A DNA stretch of 64,000 nucleotides from Manganibacter manganicus (GTDB lineage Bacteria > Pseudomonadota > Alphaproteobacteria > Rhizobiales > Rhizobiaceae). A model generated the notes under the pieces. It worked only from the letters and a program-made list of their open reading frames with translations. It did not search any database and was not told the DNA's origin. Both the position numbers and the translations under genes were made by a program. Location of the stretch: the NCBI RefSeq assembly GCF_002075885.1, contig NZ_MDET01000012.1, forward strand, positions 151,144-215,143, in the 5' to 3' direction. Positions 28,014 through 36,889 of this stretch are shown here, in pieces (position 1 is the stretch's first letter; each line of letters starts with the position of its first letter).

Positions 28014-28528
28014 ATTCTGATCGTCAGCAAACATTGGGATTTCTGGTCCACGCGGCAGGCCGCTTGGTGCGCAAGAGCTTCGAGCGGCGCGCCGATGGCC
28101 TTGGACTTGGCATGTCGAGTTCGCAGTGGCGCCTGTTGTTCTGGGTCGCGAAGGAAGAAGGGGTCACACAGGCACGATTGGCCGAACTGCTTGAGATCGA
28201 GCCGATCAGCGTCTCCCGCCTGATTGATCGCATGGTTCAAAACGGTTGGATCGAGCGCCGCTCCGACGCCACTGATCGTCGCGTTCGTGTGATCTTCACG
28301 ACGAAAAAGGGCCGCGATGCCTATGCGGAATTGAAGGCCGTGGCTCGCCAGGTAAGCGACGAAGCTCTTGATGGATTGCCTGAAGAGACACGGCAGGCTT
28401 TGGTGAAGGGACTGGAAGCGCTCATTGAAAATCTTTCATTGTGCGATGGCACCAATGCATCGGGGGAACTTCCCTGTGGGTCAGGGCGTGCCACCGATGC
28501 CAAAAACGATACGCTGGAAAGTGCATAA
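28001..28528 (+). CDS. MarR family transcriptional regulator
   Basis: A winged-helix regulator of about 175 residues, probably controlling the efflux genes that follow. The DNA-binding core is SQWRLLFWVAKEEGVTQARLAELL, then ISVSRLIDRMVQNGWIERRSDATDRR, the MarR winged helix. ATG codons at 28001 and 28010 are both possible; neither has a strong ribosome binding site. It ends two bases before the HlyD-like gene, in the order regulator, adaptor, pump seen in emrRAB-type loci. The C-terminal 30 residues are extra and unstructured-looking. Confidence 0.9.
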   Translation: MPLMNSDRQQTLGFLVHAAGRLVRKSFERRADGLGLGMSSSQWRLLFWVAKEEGVTQARLAELLEIEPISVSRLIDRMVQNGWIERRSDATDRRVRVIFTTKKGRDAYAELKAVARQVSDEALDGLPEETRQALVKGLEALIENLSLCDGTNASGELPCGSGRATDAKNDTLESA

Positions 28529-28530
28529 TT

Positions 28531-29709
28531 ATGAACGCAGTATCCAAAGTGAGCGAGGAACGGGCTGAGAAGCTGGAGATGGAGAACGCCAATCCTCCGG
28601 TTGCTGTGGTGCCTTCCGTCGAAACTGAATCGCCTCAGCCCAAGAAGAAGAGAAAGCGGGGCCTCCGCTTTATTCTTATGGTGGCTTTGCCGTTGGCGCT
28701 TGTGGTTGGCGGCGGTTATTTCTGGATCACCGGCGGTCGTTACCAGGAAACCGAAAACGCCAATCTCCAGCAGGCCAGGGTTTCGATCGCCGCCGACGAG
28801 GCCGGGCGGATCGTTGCCGTCAATGTTGCCGACAACATGCCAGTCAAGAAGGGTGATGTTCTCTTCACCATCGATCCCCAGCCTTACCAAATCGCTTTGG
28901 AGCAGGCCGATGCCGCCGTGGCTCAGGCGCGGTTGAAGGTCGAGCAATTGCGTGCGGCCTATACGACGGCCCTTGCCCAGCAGCGGCTTTCAGCCAGCAA
29001 TCTGGCCTACCAGCAAAGCGAGTTCGACCGCACCAAGGATCTGACGGCGAAAGGCATCAGCACTCAATCATCGCTTGATGAGGCGCGCAATAACCTCGAC
29101 AAGGCGCACCAGGAAGTCGCCGTGGCCGGGCAGGGGGTGGTTAGCGCCAAGGCCGCTCTCGACGGCAATCCCGATATTCAGACGGACAAGCATCCCGAAG
29201 TGCTGGCTGCTCTGGCCGCGCGCGACAGGGCTGCCTACAATCTGGCGCAGACCAAGGTTTTCGCGCCGGCCGATGGCGTCATCTACCAGGCTGCCTCCTT
29301 CAAGGTCGGTCAATATGTCAGCGTCGGCACGCCGCTGTTCTCTCTGGTGGAAACCGACGACATATGGGTCGACGCCAATTTCAAGGAAACCCAGCTTACC
29401 AATATGAAGCCCGGCCAGAAGGCCGAAGTGGTGCTCGATACATATCCGGGCAAGACATTCGAAGCCACCGTCCAGGCGGTAGGCGCCGGTACGGGCGCTG
29501 AGTTTTCATTGTTGCCGGCCCAGAACGCAACCGGGAACTGGGTCAAGGTCACGCAACGTATTCCGGTCCGGGTGAAAATCACCGACAAGGATGCGGCACT
29601 CGCACTCCGCGCAGGTATGAGCGCGACGGTGACGGTCGATACCGGCGTGACACGCGGCTTGGGCGGCCTGTTCGGCCATGCCTTCGCGGCCGACGCCAAG
29701 GCCGAATAA
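28531..29709 (+). CDS. HlyD family efflux periplasmic adaptor subunit (EmrA-like)
   Basis: A membrane-fusion protein of 392 residues linking the inner-membrane pump to an outer-membrane channel. After a basic, disordered N-terminus comes one membrane span (ILMVALPLALVVGGGYFWI), then the barrel-sandwich strand RVSIAADEAGRIVAVNVADN, a long coiled coil (residues about 120-230) and the return strand KVFAPADGVIYQAASFKVGQYV. The ATG at 28531 has GGAAAG upstream. The pump gene is 349 bases further on. Confidence 0.9.
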   Translation: MNAVSKVSEERAEKLEMENANPPVAVVPSVETESPQPKKKRKRGLRFILMVALPLALVVGGGYFWITGGRYQETENANLQQARVSIAADEAGRIVAVNVADNMPVKKGDVLFTIDPQPYQIALEQADAAVAQARLKVEQLRAAYTTALAQQRLSASNLAYQQSEFDRTKDLTAKGISTQSSLDEARNNLDKAHQEVAVAGQGVVSAKAALDGNPDIQTDKHPEVLAALAARDRAAYNLAQTKVFAPADGVIYQAASFKVGQYVSVGTPLFSLVETDDIWVDANFKETQLTNMKPGQKAEVVLDTYPGKTFEATVQAVGAGTGAEFSLLPAQNATGNWVKVTQRIPVRVKITDKDAALALRAGMSATVTVDTGVTRGLGGLFGHAFAADAKAE

Positions 29710-30058
29710 AACAAGGTATCTCGCCGCAGGTGAAGCGAGATGACGACGCAACGCGATATTGAGCCCGAAAGAGGTCAGGCTTCCGGTGAAAGAGGTAGAG
29801 CATCTTCATGCGTTCACCTGAACGCGCTGAGCTCTAACGACTGAAACATCGGCTAACCTTTATGGCATTGATATTGCGGACTGATTTTCAGTTTCCGGAT
29901 GGCGGGCCTGCCGCTCGGCGGAAATGCCAGGTCGATGTGACCCCCGCTTCGACTTTCGCGTCCCACCGCGTAGGGCATTCCGCTAACGGTCAGGTTCCGC
30001 TGTCCGGGAAGCCGTTCCGGAAAGGTGCGGTTTCGTCTTCTCATAGTGAAGTTTTGTC
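29710..30058 (+). other. Gap between adaptor and pump genes, with two hairpins
   Basis: No gene is seen. ATCTCGC (29718-29724) pairs with GCGAGAT (29735-29741) just after the adaptor stop. A two-level palindrome at 29796-29836 follows: TAGAGC...GCTCTA outside and GCGTTCA...TGAACGC inside. EmrA/EmrB-type genes usually abut, so this insertion of palindromic DNA is noteworthy. Confidence 0.55.
29796..29836. repeat. Intergenic palindromic element
   Basis: The outer arms TAGAGC and GCTCTA enclose the inner arms GCGTTCA and TGAACGC with a two-base loop. The form resembles short mobile palindromes found between genes in Rhizobiales; no second copy was seen in this window. Confidence 0.45.
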
Positions 30059-31597
30059 ATGAGCACGCCCGAAACGCATCGAGAGGTTCCGCATCGCGGC
30101 CTGATCACGATTTCGATCATGCTGGCAACGGTCATGCAGGTGCTCGACACCACGATTGCCAATGTTGCATTGCCGTCGATGACCGGCGACCTCGGTGCAT
30201 CGCGCGACACGATCAACTGGGTCTTGACGTCCTACATCGTCTCGGCGGCGATCATGACGCCGGTGACAGGTTGGCTCTCCGATCGCGTCGGGCGCAAGGA
30301 ATTATTCCTCGTATCCGTTGTCGGATTCGTTGTCTTTTCCATGCTCTGCGGTGTTGCCTGGAGCCTGGAGTCGATGGTGGCATTCCGTCTCATGCAGGGT
30401 GTGTTCGGCGCCGCCATCGTCCCGCTGTCGCAGACGTTCCTGCTCGACATCAATCCAAGGGAGCGCCACGGTCAGGCTATGGCGATCTGGGGAGCTGGTA
30501 TCATGGTCGGGCCGATTATCGGTCCGACACTGGGCGGCTGGCTGACCGAAAGCTTCAACTGGCGCTGGGTGTTCTTCATCAACCTGCCGGTTGGTATTGT
30601 CGCCTTCATAGGCATGTTGATCTATCTGCCAAGCATTGCCAAGCGGGCGCGCAGCTTTGATTTCTTTGGCTTCGCCATGCTGTCGCTGGGAGTCGGGGCA
30701 CTTCAACTTATGCTGGATCGCGGCGCCGACGCGGACTGGTTCTCGTCCGTAGAGATATGGATCGAACTCGGACTGTCGCTTACCGGATTCTGGATATTCA
30801 TCGTTCATACCATCATGGGCGATCATCCTTTCATCGATCCCAAGATTTTTCTGGATCGCAATTTTGCAACCGGCCTTGTCTTCATCTTTGTGATCGGGGT
30901 GATATTGCTGGCAAGCCTCGCACTTCTACCGCCCATGCTATCGGCCATCTTCGCCTACCCGACGATCACGACGGGCCTCGTCATGGCACCGCGCGGCGTC
31001 GGCACGATGATCTCGATGCTGGTGGTCGGGCGCATCGTTCACCGGATGGATCCGCGCATTCTTGTGGTGATAGGACTGCTTTTGACCGCACAGTCGCTGT
31101 ACGACATGTCCGGTTTTTCGCCGCAAATGGATTCCTGGCCGATCATCGTTTCCGGCATCGTTCAGGGCTTGGGGCTTGGCCTCGTCTTTGTTCCATTGAC
31201 CACAGTCGCCTTTGCCACCCTTGACGCGCGCTTCCGTACCGATGCGACCGCGCTGTTCAGCCTGGTGCGCAACATCGGCTCGTCGATCGGCATTTCGATC
31301 GTTTCGGCCCTGTTGACGCGCAACGTTCAGGTCAACCATGCGGAGCTTTCAGCACACATCAATCCTTTCAACCCGAATCTCTGGATGGCGATGCCGGATG
31401 CCGCGCGCAGCGACCCAACGGCGTTGGCGCGGGTCGACGGGATGGTCAATACCCAGGCTTTGATGATTTCCTATGTCGACGACTTCAAGCTGATGATGCT
31501 GGTCACGCTGGCAGCGCTGCCGCTGATCTTCCTGTTGCGCCGCCCGCAATATGGAAATGCGGGTGGAGGCAGTGCGCCAGCAGCGCACATGGATTGA
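30059..31597 (+). CDS. DHA2 family MFS multidrug efflux transporter (EmrB/QacA type)
   Basis: A proton-driven exporter of 512 residues with about 14 membrane segments. The DHA2 marks are LDTTIANVALPSMTGDLG in the first span, LSDRVGRKELFL as motif A after span 2, and GAGIMVGPIIGPTLGGWL as the antiporter motif C in span 5. With the upstream HlyD protein it should form an inner-membrane/periplasm drug or fatty-acid exporter. Substrate unknown. Divergent regulation by the MarR gene at the head of the locus is likely. Confidence 0.93.
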   Translation: MSTPETHREVPHRGLITISIMLATVMQVLDTTIANVALPSMTGDLGASRDTINWVLTSYIVSAAIMTPVTGWLSDRVGRKELFLVSVVGFVVFSMLCGVAWSLESMVAFRLMQGVFGAAIVPLSQTFLLDINPRERHGQAMAIWGAGIMVGPIIGPTLGGWLTESFNWRWVFFINLPVGIVAFIGMLIYLPSIAKRARSFDFFGFAMLSLGVGALQLMLDRGADADWFSSVEIWIELGLSLTGFWIFIVHTIMGDHPFIDPKIFLDRNFATGLVFIFVIGVILLASLALLPPMLSAIFAYPTITTGLVMAPRGVGTMISMLVVGRIVHRMDPRILVVIGLLLTAQSLYDMSGFSPQMDSWPIIVSGIVQGLGLGLVFVPLTTVAFATLDARFRTDATALFSLVRNIGSSIGISIVSALLTRNVQVNHAELSAHINPFNPNLWMAMPDAARSDPTALARVDGMVNTQALMISYVDDFKLMMLVTLAALPLIFLLRRPQYGNAGGGSAPAAHMD

Positions 31598-31608
31598 GAA
31601 CCATCTGC

Positions 31609-32127
31609 TCACGTGCCCAGCAACAGTGCCCAATAGCGCCAATCGGGATTTCTCGCATCGCGGACGTAAGCCAGGCCAAAACGGGTGAATCGTCCATCGA
31701 GCATATTGCGCCGATGAGGTGGTGAATCCATCCACATGGCGAATAGCCGTTCGATATCCATGCGGCCCTCGGCGATGTTTTCGGCCGCCACGCCCTCAAT
31801 GCCGTTGTCCTTGACGCGGGACACGAAATCGCGGCCCCAGCCGGTGTTATGCGTCATCGAACGCGCAGCCGCCATGTAGCGCGCCTGTTGCAAGGCCGCG
31901 CGCTCCAACCGCCGATCGGCGGCCAGCACGCGCAGGCCCGCCGCCGTGCGAATACGCGCAAGCGTCGATACGGCTGAAGTCGATACGCCATCGCCTGTTT
32001 CCATGTTGAGCGCGCCGCAACCGGCAAGACCCAATATGATGCCAAGGCTGGCAGCCTTGAGAAATCTGCGGCGCTTTATGTTTGGCGGGCATTCGAGAGA
32101 AAGGCTGCCGGATGCGGTCACTGTCAT
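31609..32127 (-). CDS. CAP-domain (SCP/PR-1-like) lipoprotein with Tat-like signal
   Basis: A 172-residue secreted protein. The N-terminus has RRRFLKAASLG, a twin-arginine-like motif, running into a lipobox LAGC at about residue 37, so a membrane-anchored lipoprotein is predicted. The CAP fold follows: RIRTAAGLRVLAADRRLERAA, the conserved MTHNTGW, ENIAEG, and SPPHRRNMLDGRFTRFGLAY. Bacterial CAP proteins have no settled function (metal or lipid binding has been proposed). Start ATG at 32127 follows GAGGCAGC. Confidence 0.85.
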   Translation of the reverse strand: MTVTASGSLSLECPPNIKRRRFLKAASLGIILGLAGCGALNMETGDGVSTSAVSTLARIRTAAGLRVLAADRRLERAALQQARYMAAARSMTHNTGWGRDFVSRVKDNGIEGVAAENIAEGRMDIERLFAMWMDSPPHRRNMLDGRFTRFGLAYVRDARNPDWRYWALLLGT

Positions 32128-32294
32128 GCTGCCTCATAACCTGCGGATCGTGGCTTTTGCCGGGCAGGGTGAATTTCATCACAATTGCGGGGGACGCAAC
32201 ACAAGCGGCATCAAATCTGCTAGAGTGCCCACATTCAATGGCAGCCATGGGCGGCCATCATGGCGATGACTGCCCGTTGCACGGGAGAAAGGTT

Positions 32295-33119
32295 ATGGCC
32301 AATTTTCATGTCATGGCAGATGCGCAGGGCATGCTCGCGCAACCGGTCGTGCGGCATATCACGATGAGGGATATTGGCGACGCTCTGCGGCTCGGCGCCG
32401 AGGATTTTTGGGAAAAGCCGTCTCACTATGTTTTTCTCTGCCTGATTTATCCAATCGTCGGCATTATCCTGACCCGGTGGACGACCGGCGCCAACGCACT
32501 TCATCTCGTATATCCGCTGATGTCGGGGTTTGCGCTGATCGGGCCGTTCGCAGGTATAGGGCTTTATGAGATCAGCCGCCGGCGTGAACGCGGCCTCGAT
32601 ACCTCGTGGCGCCACGCATGGGATGTGCGTCATTCGCCTGCACGTTATTCCATCGCCGTGATCGGCATCATGCTATTTGCATTTTTCCTGCTGTGGCTGT
32701 TTACGGCCCAGTCAATCTACACCGGTCTTTTCGGCGACATGCCGCCGGCTTCGCTGGAAAGCTTTCTCGGTGAAGTTTTCACCACAGCCAGGGGCTGGCA
32801 ACTGATCCTTGTCGGAAACGCGGTCGGCTTCGTCTTTGCCGTGGTGGTGCTGGCAACGACGGTAATTGCTTTCCCGCTTCTGCTTGATCGCGATGTCGGT
32901 GTGGTGGCGGCCATTGAAACGTCCGTTCGTGCCGTGGTGATGAACCCGTTGCAGATGGCACTTTGGGGGCTGATCGTTGCGGCACTTCTGGTGATCGGCT
33001 CAATTCCGCTCTTCGCCGGTCTGGCGGTCGTCATCCCGGTTCTCGGCCATGCGACCTGGCATCTTTATCGCAGGCTGGTCGAACCGGAGCGCAGGATTCC
33101 CGAACGTCGCCCGATGTGA
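32295..33119 (+). CDS. DUF2189 domain integral membrane protein
   Basis: A 274-residue inner-membrane protein of unknown role with about six hydrophobic segments (for example YVFLCLIYPIVGIIL, SIAVIGIMLFAFFLLWLF, FVFAVVVLATTVIAF). The N-terminal ITMRDIGDALRLGAEDFWEKPSHY and the VIPVLGHATWHLYRRLV end are family signatures. The ATG at 32295 follows GAAAGG; the long upstream frame is not used. It is single and divergent from the CAP lipoprotein gene. Confidence 0.82.
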   Translation: MANFHVMADAQGMLAQPVVRHITMRDIGDALRLGAEDFWEKPSHYVFLCLIYPIVGIILTRWTTGANALHLVYPLMSGFALIGPFAGIGLYEISRRRERGLDTSWRHAWDVRHSPARYSIAVIGIMLFAFFLLWLFTAQSIYTGLFGDMPPASLESFLGEVFTTARGWQLILVGNAVGFVFAVVVLATTVIAFPLLLDRDVGVVAAIETSVRAVVMNPLQMALWGLIVAALLVIGSIPLFAGLAVVIPVLGHATWHLYRRLVEPERRIPERRPM

Positions 33120-33130
33120 ACGACAAAACA

Positions 33131-33162
33131 GCGCTGCTGGCAGGCCGACTGTCCAGCAGCGC
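33131..33162. terminator. Convergent terminator between DUF2189 and TadG-like genes
   Basis: GCGCTGCTGG and CCAGCAGCGC form a perfect ten-base stem around a 12-base loop. It is followed by AAAAATT on the plus strand and by TGTTTTGTC on the minus strand, where it ends the TadG-like gene. Confidence 0.75.
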
Positions 33163-33167
33163 AAAAA

Positions 33168-34238
33168 TTATCGGATCAGCCGAACGGTTCGATCTCCGAC
33201 AGCTTCGACGGTGGGGCAGCTCATGATGATACGAATATCGTTATAGTCCTGGTCGCTGGAACCTCGGCCCGGCGGCCGGTCTTCCCAGCCATAGTACATG
33301 AATTTTCCGGGCGAACATGCTGCCGTATCGAATGTAGGATTTTGTCCCGTTCCTTCCGGCAGGATGCCTCCTTTACTCTTGCCCTTGCATTCATTCAAAT
33401 TGGCGCAAAGCACGGTTTGAAGGATTTTCCAGCCGCCTAGATCGTACATCTCGGCACCCTCATTGTTGAGGACTGTATCGGTGTAATAGTCGTATGGCGT
33501 AGCAGTTTTGCTATCCCATAGGTCTTTGTTTTTCCTCGCGTTTCGGACGTTCTTCAGGCGGTAGCTGAGTACCTGTCCTGGATCGCATGAGGGCATAGTG
33601 TATGAATATTTTGTGCCGGCATTATCGGCTATAGCAACTTCTTCGGATCGCCCTTTATCTGGTTCGCTCTTCTTCGTCTTGTCGAAACAATAGACGTAGA
33701 TGCGGTTGTAGTCGTCAGCGTCAGGGTCTAATTCGCTAAGCGTTGGCGGCGGATAAATGTATTTGGGTTCAGCAACACGCACCGTCGCGCTCGCTGAAAC
33801 GGGAACGCCGCCAGGCATGCCCGGAACGGCCGAGAGGATCGTCACCGGGACAGTACCACTGGCATCGACCTGAAAATCGGTGGCGGAAATCCAATGTCCC
33901 TGCACATCTAGCCCTTCGATCCATGCGCCATTGCCGAAACGCTGGTTGATGGTGGTGCTGGCAAGTTGAATCAGCGGGTCGTAATTGCCGGTTTGCCCCA
34001 GCCGGGCGCTGCCAAGGGCGGTGGTATCCACCTCATCCTGCATGAAGGTCTGCACCTTATAGGCGCGAACATAGTCGACGCTCACGCCGACCGCCGCCAG
34101 TATGGGGATCAGTGCCAGGCCAAACATGACAGCAAAATTGCCCTTTTTGCATGCCGGATAAGCTTTGGCGTGTGCGGCGAATTTGGCGGCGATCCGGTCA
34201 ACGCCATCTACCTGCCTGCCAGAAATTTTCCAGTCCAT
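33168..34238 (-). CDS. TadE/TadG-like protein with DUF4114-like C-terminal motif
   Basis: A 356-residue protein. Residues 25-60 are the hallmark of Tad pilus-assembly proteins: a basic stretch, then GNFAVMFGLALIPILAAVGVSVDYVRAY, a membrane helix. The following 100 residues resemble TadG-type periplasmic domains. The C-terminal third is different: it ends near YYGWEDRPPGRGSSDQDYNDIRI, which matches the ED...DxDYND calcium-site theme of DUF4114 domains. Six cysteines lie in this part. No tad/cpa genes are nearby, so it is an orphan. An in-frame TTG at 34265 is less likely than the ATG at 34238. Confidence 0.7.
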   Translation of the reverse strand: MDWKISGRQVDGVDRIAAKFAAHAKAYPACKKGNFAVMFGLALIPILAAVGVSVDYVRAYKVQTFMQDEVDTTALGSARLGQTGNYDPLIQLASTTINQRFGNGAWIEGLDVQGHWISATDFQVDASGTVPVTILSAVPGMPGGVPVSASATVRVAEPKYIYPPPTLSELDPDADDYNRIYVYCFDKTKKSEPDKGRSEEVAIADNAGTKYSYTMPSCDPGQVLSYRLKNVRNARKNKDLWDSKTATPYDYYTDTVLNNEGAEMYDLGGWKILQTVLCANLNECKGKSKGGILPEGTGQNPTFDTAACSPGKFMYYGWEDRPPGRGSSDQDYNDIRIIMSCPTVEAVGDRTVRLIR

Positions 34239-34476
34239 CGGCCAAACCCCGCAAAGCCAATTCAATGGCGCGTAATCTCATAAAAACTTGAATCTGCGGT
34301 TCGTTCGACACGTCCAAATCATCCAAACGCAATAGGCCCTCGTTAACCGTTGCTGGGTTGTCCGTTTGCCGGCGAGTCGGCGCAAAGATGATGACAGGGC
34401 AGTGTGCTTCGGCTAATTGCAGGCCGCTCCATCAATTTCGCGGACCATCACTCTTTTAACGAAAGCAACGAACGGC

Positions 34477-35337
34477 ATGGCGGACCAGCCCGATGTGATC
34501 GCTTCTCTGGACGGCATTTCCGGCCGCTATTCGGCGCTGTTTTGCGATGTGTGGGGCGTGTTGCACAATGGCGAGCGCCATTTCCCCGCAGCGGCGGCAG
34601 CGTTGACTCGGGCACGCGACACTGGCCTTGCCGTCATCATGATCACCAACTCACCACGTCTTAGCGACGATGTGATCGTCCAGATGCATGGCCTTGGCGT
34701 TCCCGAAGGCGTGTTCGACCGCGTGGTGAGTTCTGGAGATGTTACCCGCGCTCTGATCGCACAGGGGCCGCGCCGGGTGTTTCATCTCGGCCCGGAGCGG
34801 GAATTGAAGATTTATGATGGGCTCGATGTTGAGCTTGTCGAAGATGTCGAGGCCGACGCGGTGGTCTGCACCGGCCTGTTCGATGATGAAGCCGAGACGC
34901 CGGAGGATTACCGCGAATTGCTGATGCGGCTGCGCTCACGCAATCTGCCGTTCATCTGCGCCAATCCCGACATTATGGTGGAACGCGGCGAGCGCCTGAT
35001 CTGGTGCGCCGGGGCTTTGGCGCGCATCTATACGCAACTTGGCGGCCGTACGCAGATTGCCGGCAAGCCGTATGCGCCTATCTATCGGGCGGCCTTGCAA
35101 GCCGCCGAGGACGTATTGGGCGGCGCGGTCGACCAAAGAGCCGTGCTGGCGATCGGAGACGGCATGGCCACCGATATCAAGGGCGCGGTCGACAATGATT
35201 TCGATGTTCTCTACGTGTCGGGCGGCATCCATGCACGCGAATATGGCGACCCGGAAAATCCCGACCCGGCGCGGCTGGCGGCATTTCTGGAAAATCACGG
35301 TTACCGGCCTGTCGCCGTCATGCCGAAGCTTGTGTAG
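34477..35337 (+). CDS. HAD-IIA family hydrolase (TIGR01459 type)
   Basis: A HAD-superfamily phosphatase of 286 residues. Motif I is LFCDVWGVLHNG, with the nucleophilic aspartate replaced in context as FCDVWGV (DxWG, the TIGR01459 variant of DxDG); motif II is MITNSPR; motif III and IV are KPYAPIYRAAL and IGDGMATDIKGAVDN. The substrate is unknown. The ATG at 34477 matches the family N-terminus; the reading frame upstream lacks a start signal. It ends eight bases before ribF, a pairing often seen in this order. Confidence 0.88.
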   Translation: MADQPDVIASLDGISGRYSALFCDVWGVLHNGERHFPAAAAALTRARDTGLAVIMITNSPRLSDDVIVQMHGLGVPEGVFDRVVSSGDVTRALIAQGPRRVFHLGPERELKIYDGLDVELVEDVEADAVVCTGLFDDEAETPEDYRELLMRLRSRNLPFICANPDIMVERGERLIWCAGALARIYTQLGGRTQIAGKPYAPIYRAALQAAEDVLGGAVDQRAVLAIGDGMATDIKGAVDNDFDVLYVSGGIHAREYGDPENPDPARLAAFLENHGYRPVAVMPKLV

Positions 35338-35345
35338 GTCCAGCC

Positions 35346-36326
35346 ATGGAAACCTGCGACCGCATCCTGGACTCGGCCTTCCTGCCTGAGCGCCTCAAAG
35401 GCGGTGTGGTGGCAATCGGCAATTTCGATGGCGTTCACCGCGGCCATCAGGCCGTTCTGGAATGCGCGCTCACTGAGGCCAGACGCCGTAACGTGCCCGC
35501 GCTTGTCCTGACCTTCGAGCCGCATCCGCGTAAAATCTTTCGCCCGGACGAAGCCCATTTCGTGCTGACTCCGCCGCCGATGAAGGCAAGGTTGCTTTAT
35601 GCTCTGGGCTTCGCGGCGGTCGTCGAACAGCCATTTACCCGTGAGTTCGCCGGCCATTCGGCCGAAACTTTCGTGACCGATATTCTGGAGCATAATCTCG
35701 GCATCACTCATGTCGTGACCGGCTTCGACTTTCATTTCGGCAAGGATCGTCAGGGCGGTCCGGCCTATCTGATGGCGGCCGGTGAGCGGCATGGTTTCGG
35801 CGTCACACTGGTCGACGCGTTCCGCGACGAGGACGCCGAGGTGATTTCTTCAAGCCGCGTCCGCGCGTTGTTGTCCACCGGGGAGCCCGCCGAGGCGGCG
35901 GGCCTGCTCGGCTACCGCTATACGGTTCAGAACACGGTGATCGGCGGCCAGAAACTTGGCCGGACGCTCGGCTTCCCGACCGCCAACATGCAGCTTTCGC
36001 CCGAGACCACGTTGAAGGAAGGCATTTATGCCGTGCGCTTCCGACGAGCCAGCGGCGCGCTTCACGATGGGGTGGCGAGTTTCGGCCGCCGCCCGACCGT
36101 GGACGAGGATGGCTCGCCGCTTCTTGAGACCTTCCTTTTCGATTTTTCTGGCGATCTTTACGGCGAGACCTGCGCGGTGTCCTTCTTCGGCTATCTGCGT
36201 GGCGAGAAAAAATTCGATGGTCTTGATGCGCTCGTCGGACAGATGAAGCGCGACGAGGAAGAGGCAAGGGCGCTGCTTGCCGGCGTGAGGCCGCTTTCCG
36301 GCCTCGACGCCAAGATCGCCTTTTAA
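35346..36326 (+). CDS. ribF: Bifunctional riboflavin kinase / FAD synthetase
   Basis: It makes FMN and then FAD from riboflavin and ATP. The N-terminal adenylyltransferase half (residues 1-180) has VAIGNFDGVHRGHQAVL and VTGFDFHFGKDRQG, and the SSSRVRALLSTG signature. The C-terminal kinase half has KLGRTLGFPTANMQL and GVASFGRRPTVDEDG. Length 326 is normal. It follows the HAD gene closely, and its stop overlaps that of the convergent HdeD-like gene. Confidence 0.96.
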   Translation: METCDRILDSAFLPERLKGGVVAIGNFDGVHRGHQAVLECALTEARRRNVPALVLTFEPHPRKIFRPDEAHFVLTPPPMKARLLYALGFAAVVEQPFTREFAGHSAETFVTDILEHNLGITHVVTGFDFHFGKDRQGGPAYLMAAGERHGFGVTLVDAFRDEDAEVISSSRVRALLSTGEPAEAAGLLGYRYTVQNTVIGGQKLGRTLGFPTANMQLSPETTLKEGIYAVRFRRASGALHDGVASFGRRPTVDEDGSPLLETFLFDFSGDLYGETCAVSFFGYLRGEKKFDGLDALVGQMKRDEEEARALLAGVRPLSGLDAKIAF

Positions 36327-36889
36327 GCTCTGGCTTTTGCCTTCAGGGCGAGACCGAAGGCGATAAAGGTCCAGCCTTGGAAAACCAGGTCGATGGCCAG
36401 GAACAGCCCCAGAATCCACAGGCTGTTGGCGGGCCATCGGAAGGCGATCAACAGGCCGACGAGGAGCGTGACGATGCCGGCCGCGATGATCCAGCCGGAG
36501 CCTTTTTCGGCCCGGTGCTGATAGCCGACCCAAATCCTGAGCAGCCCAGCGGCGATCAGCGTCACCGCAAGCAGGAAAGTCAGTACGGCCGAGGCCAGCA
36601 GCGGATTGTAGAAGGCAAAGAAGCCGGCAATGGCGTAAAGCACGCCCGATAGCAGCCAGTAGAAGAAGCGGCCCCAGCTTTTCACACCAAAAGCATGGAT
36701 GATCTCGATAACGCCGCCGAGCAGGATCAGCCAACCAATGAAATAGACCGAAACGACGGTGGCGACGAATAGATTGCCGAATGCGATGCCGCCGAAAATC
36801 AGCAACAGCACGCCGAGAGCGACGAACCATCCCCACTTGGCCCGCGTTTCACCAATCGCATTTCTGATGTCATCTTCGCTGGACGTCAC
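36323..36889 (-). CDS. HdeD family (DUF308) membrane protein
   Basis: A 188-residue inner-membrane protein with six hydrophobic segments in three pairs (WGWFVALGVLLLIFGGIAF, VSVYFIGWLILLGGVIEIIHAF and so on), the DUF308 pattern. The E. coli member HdeD is an acid-stress protein; function here is inferred only from family. The two stop codons of this gene and ribF overlap head-on at 36323-36326. Confidence 0.87.
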   Translation of the reverse strand: MTSSEDDIRNAIGETRAKWGWFVALGVLLLIFGGIAFGNLFVATVVSVYFIGWLILLGGVIEIIHAFGVKSWGRFFYWLLSGVLYAIAGFFAFYNPLLASAVLTFLLAVTLIAAGLLRIWVGYQHRAEKGSGWIIAAGIVTLLVGLLIAFRWPANSLWILGLFLAIDLVFQGWTFIAFGLALKAKARA

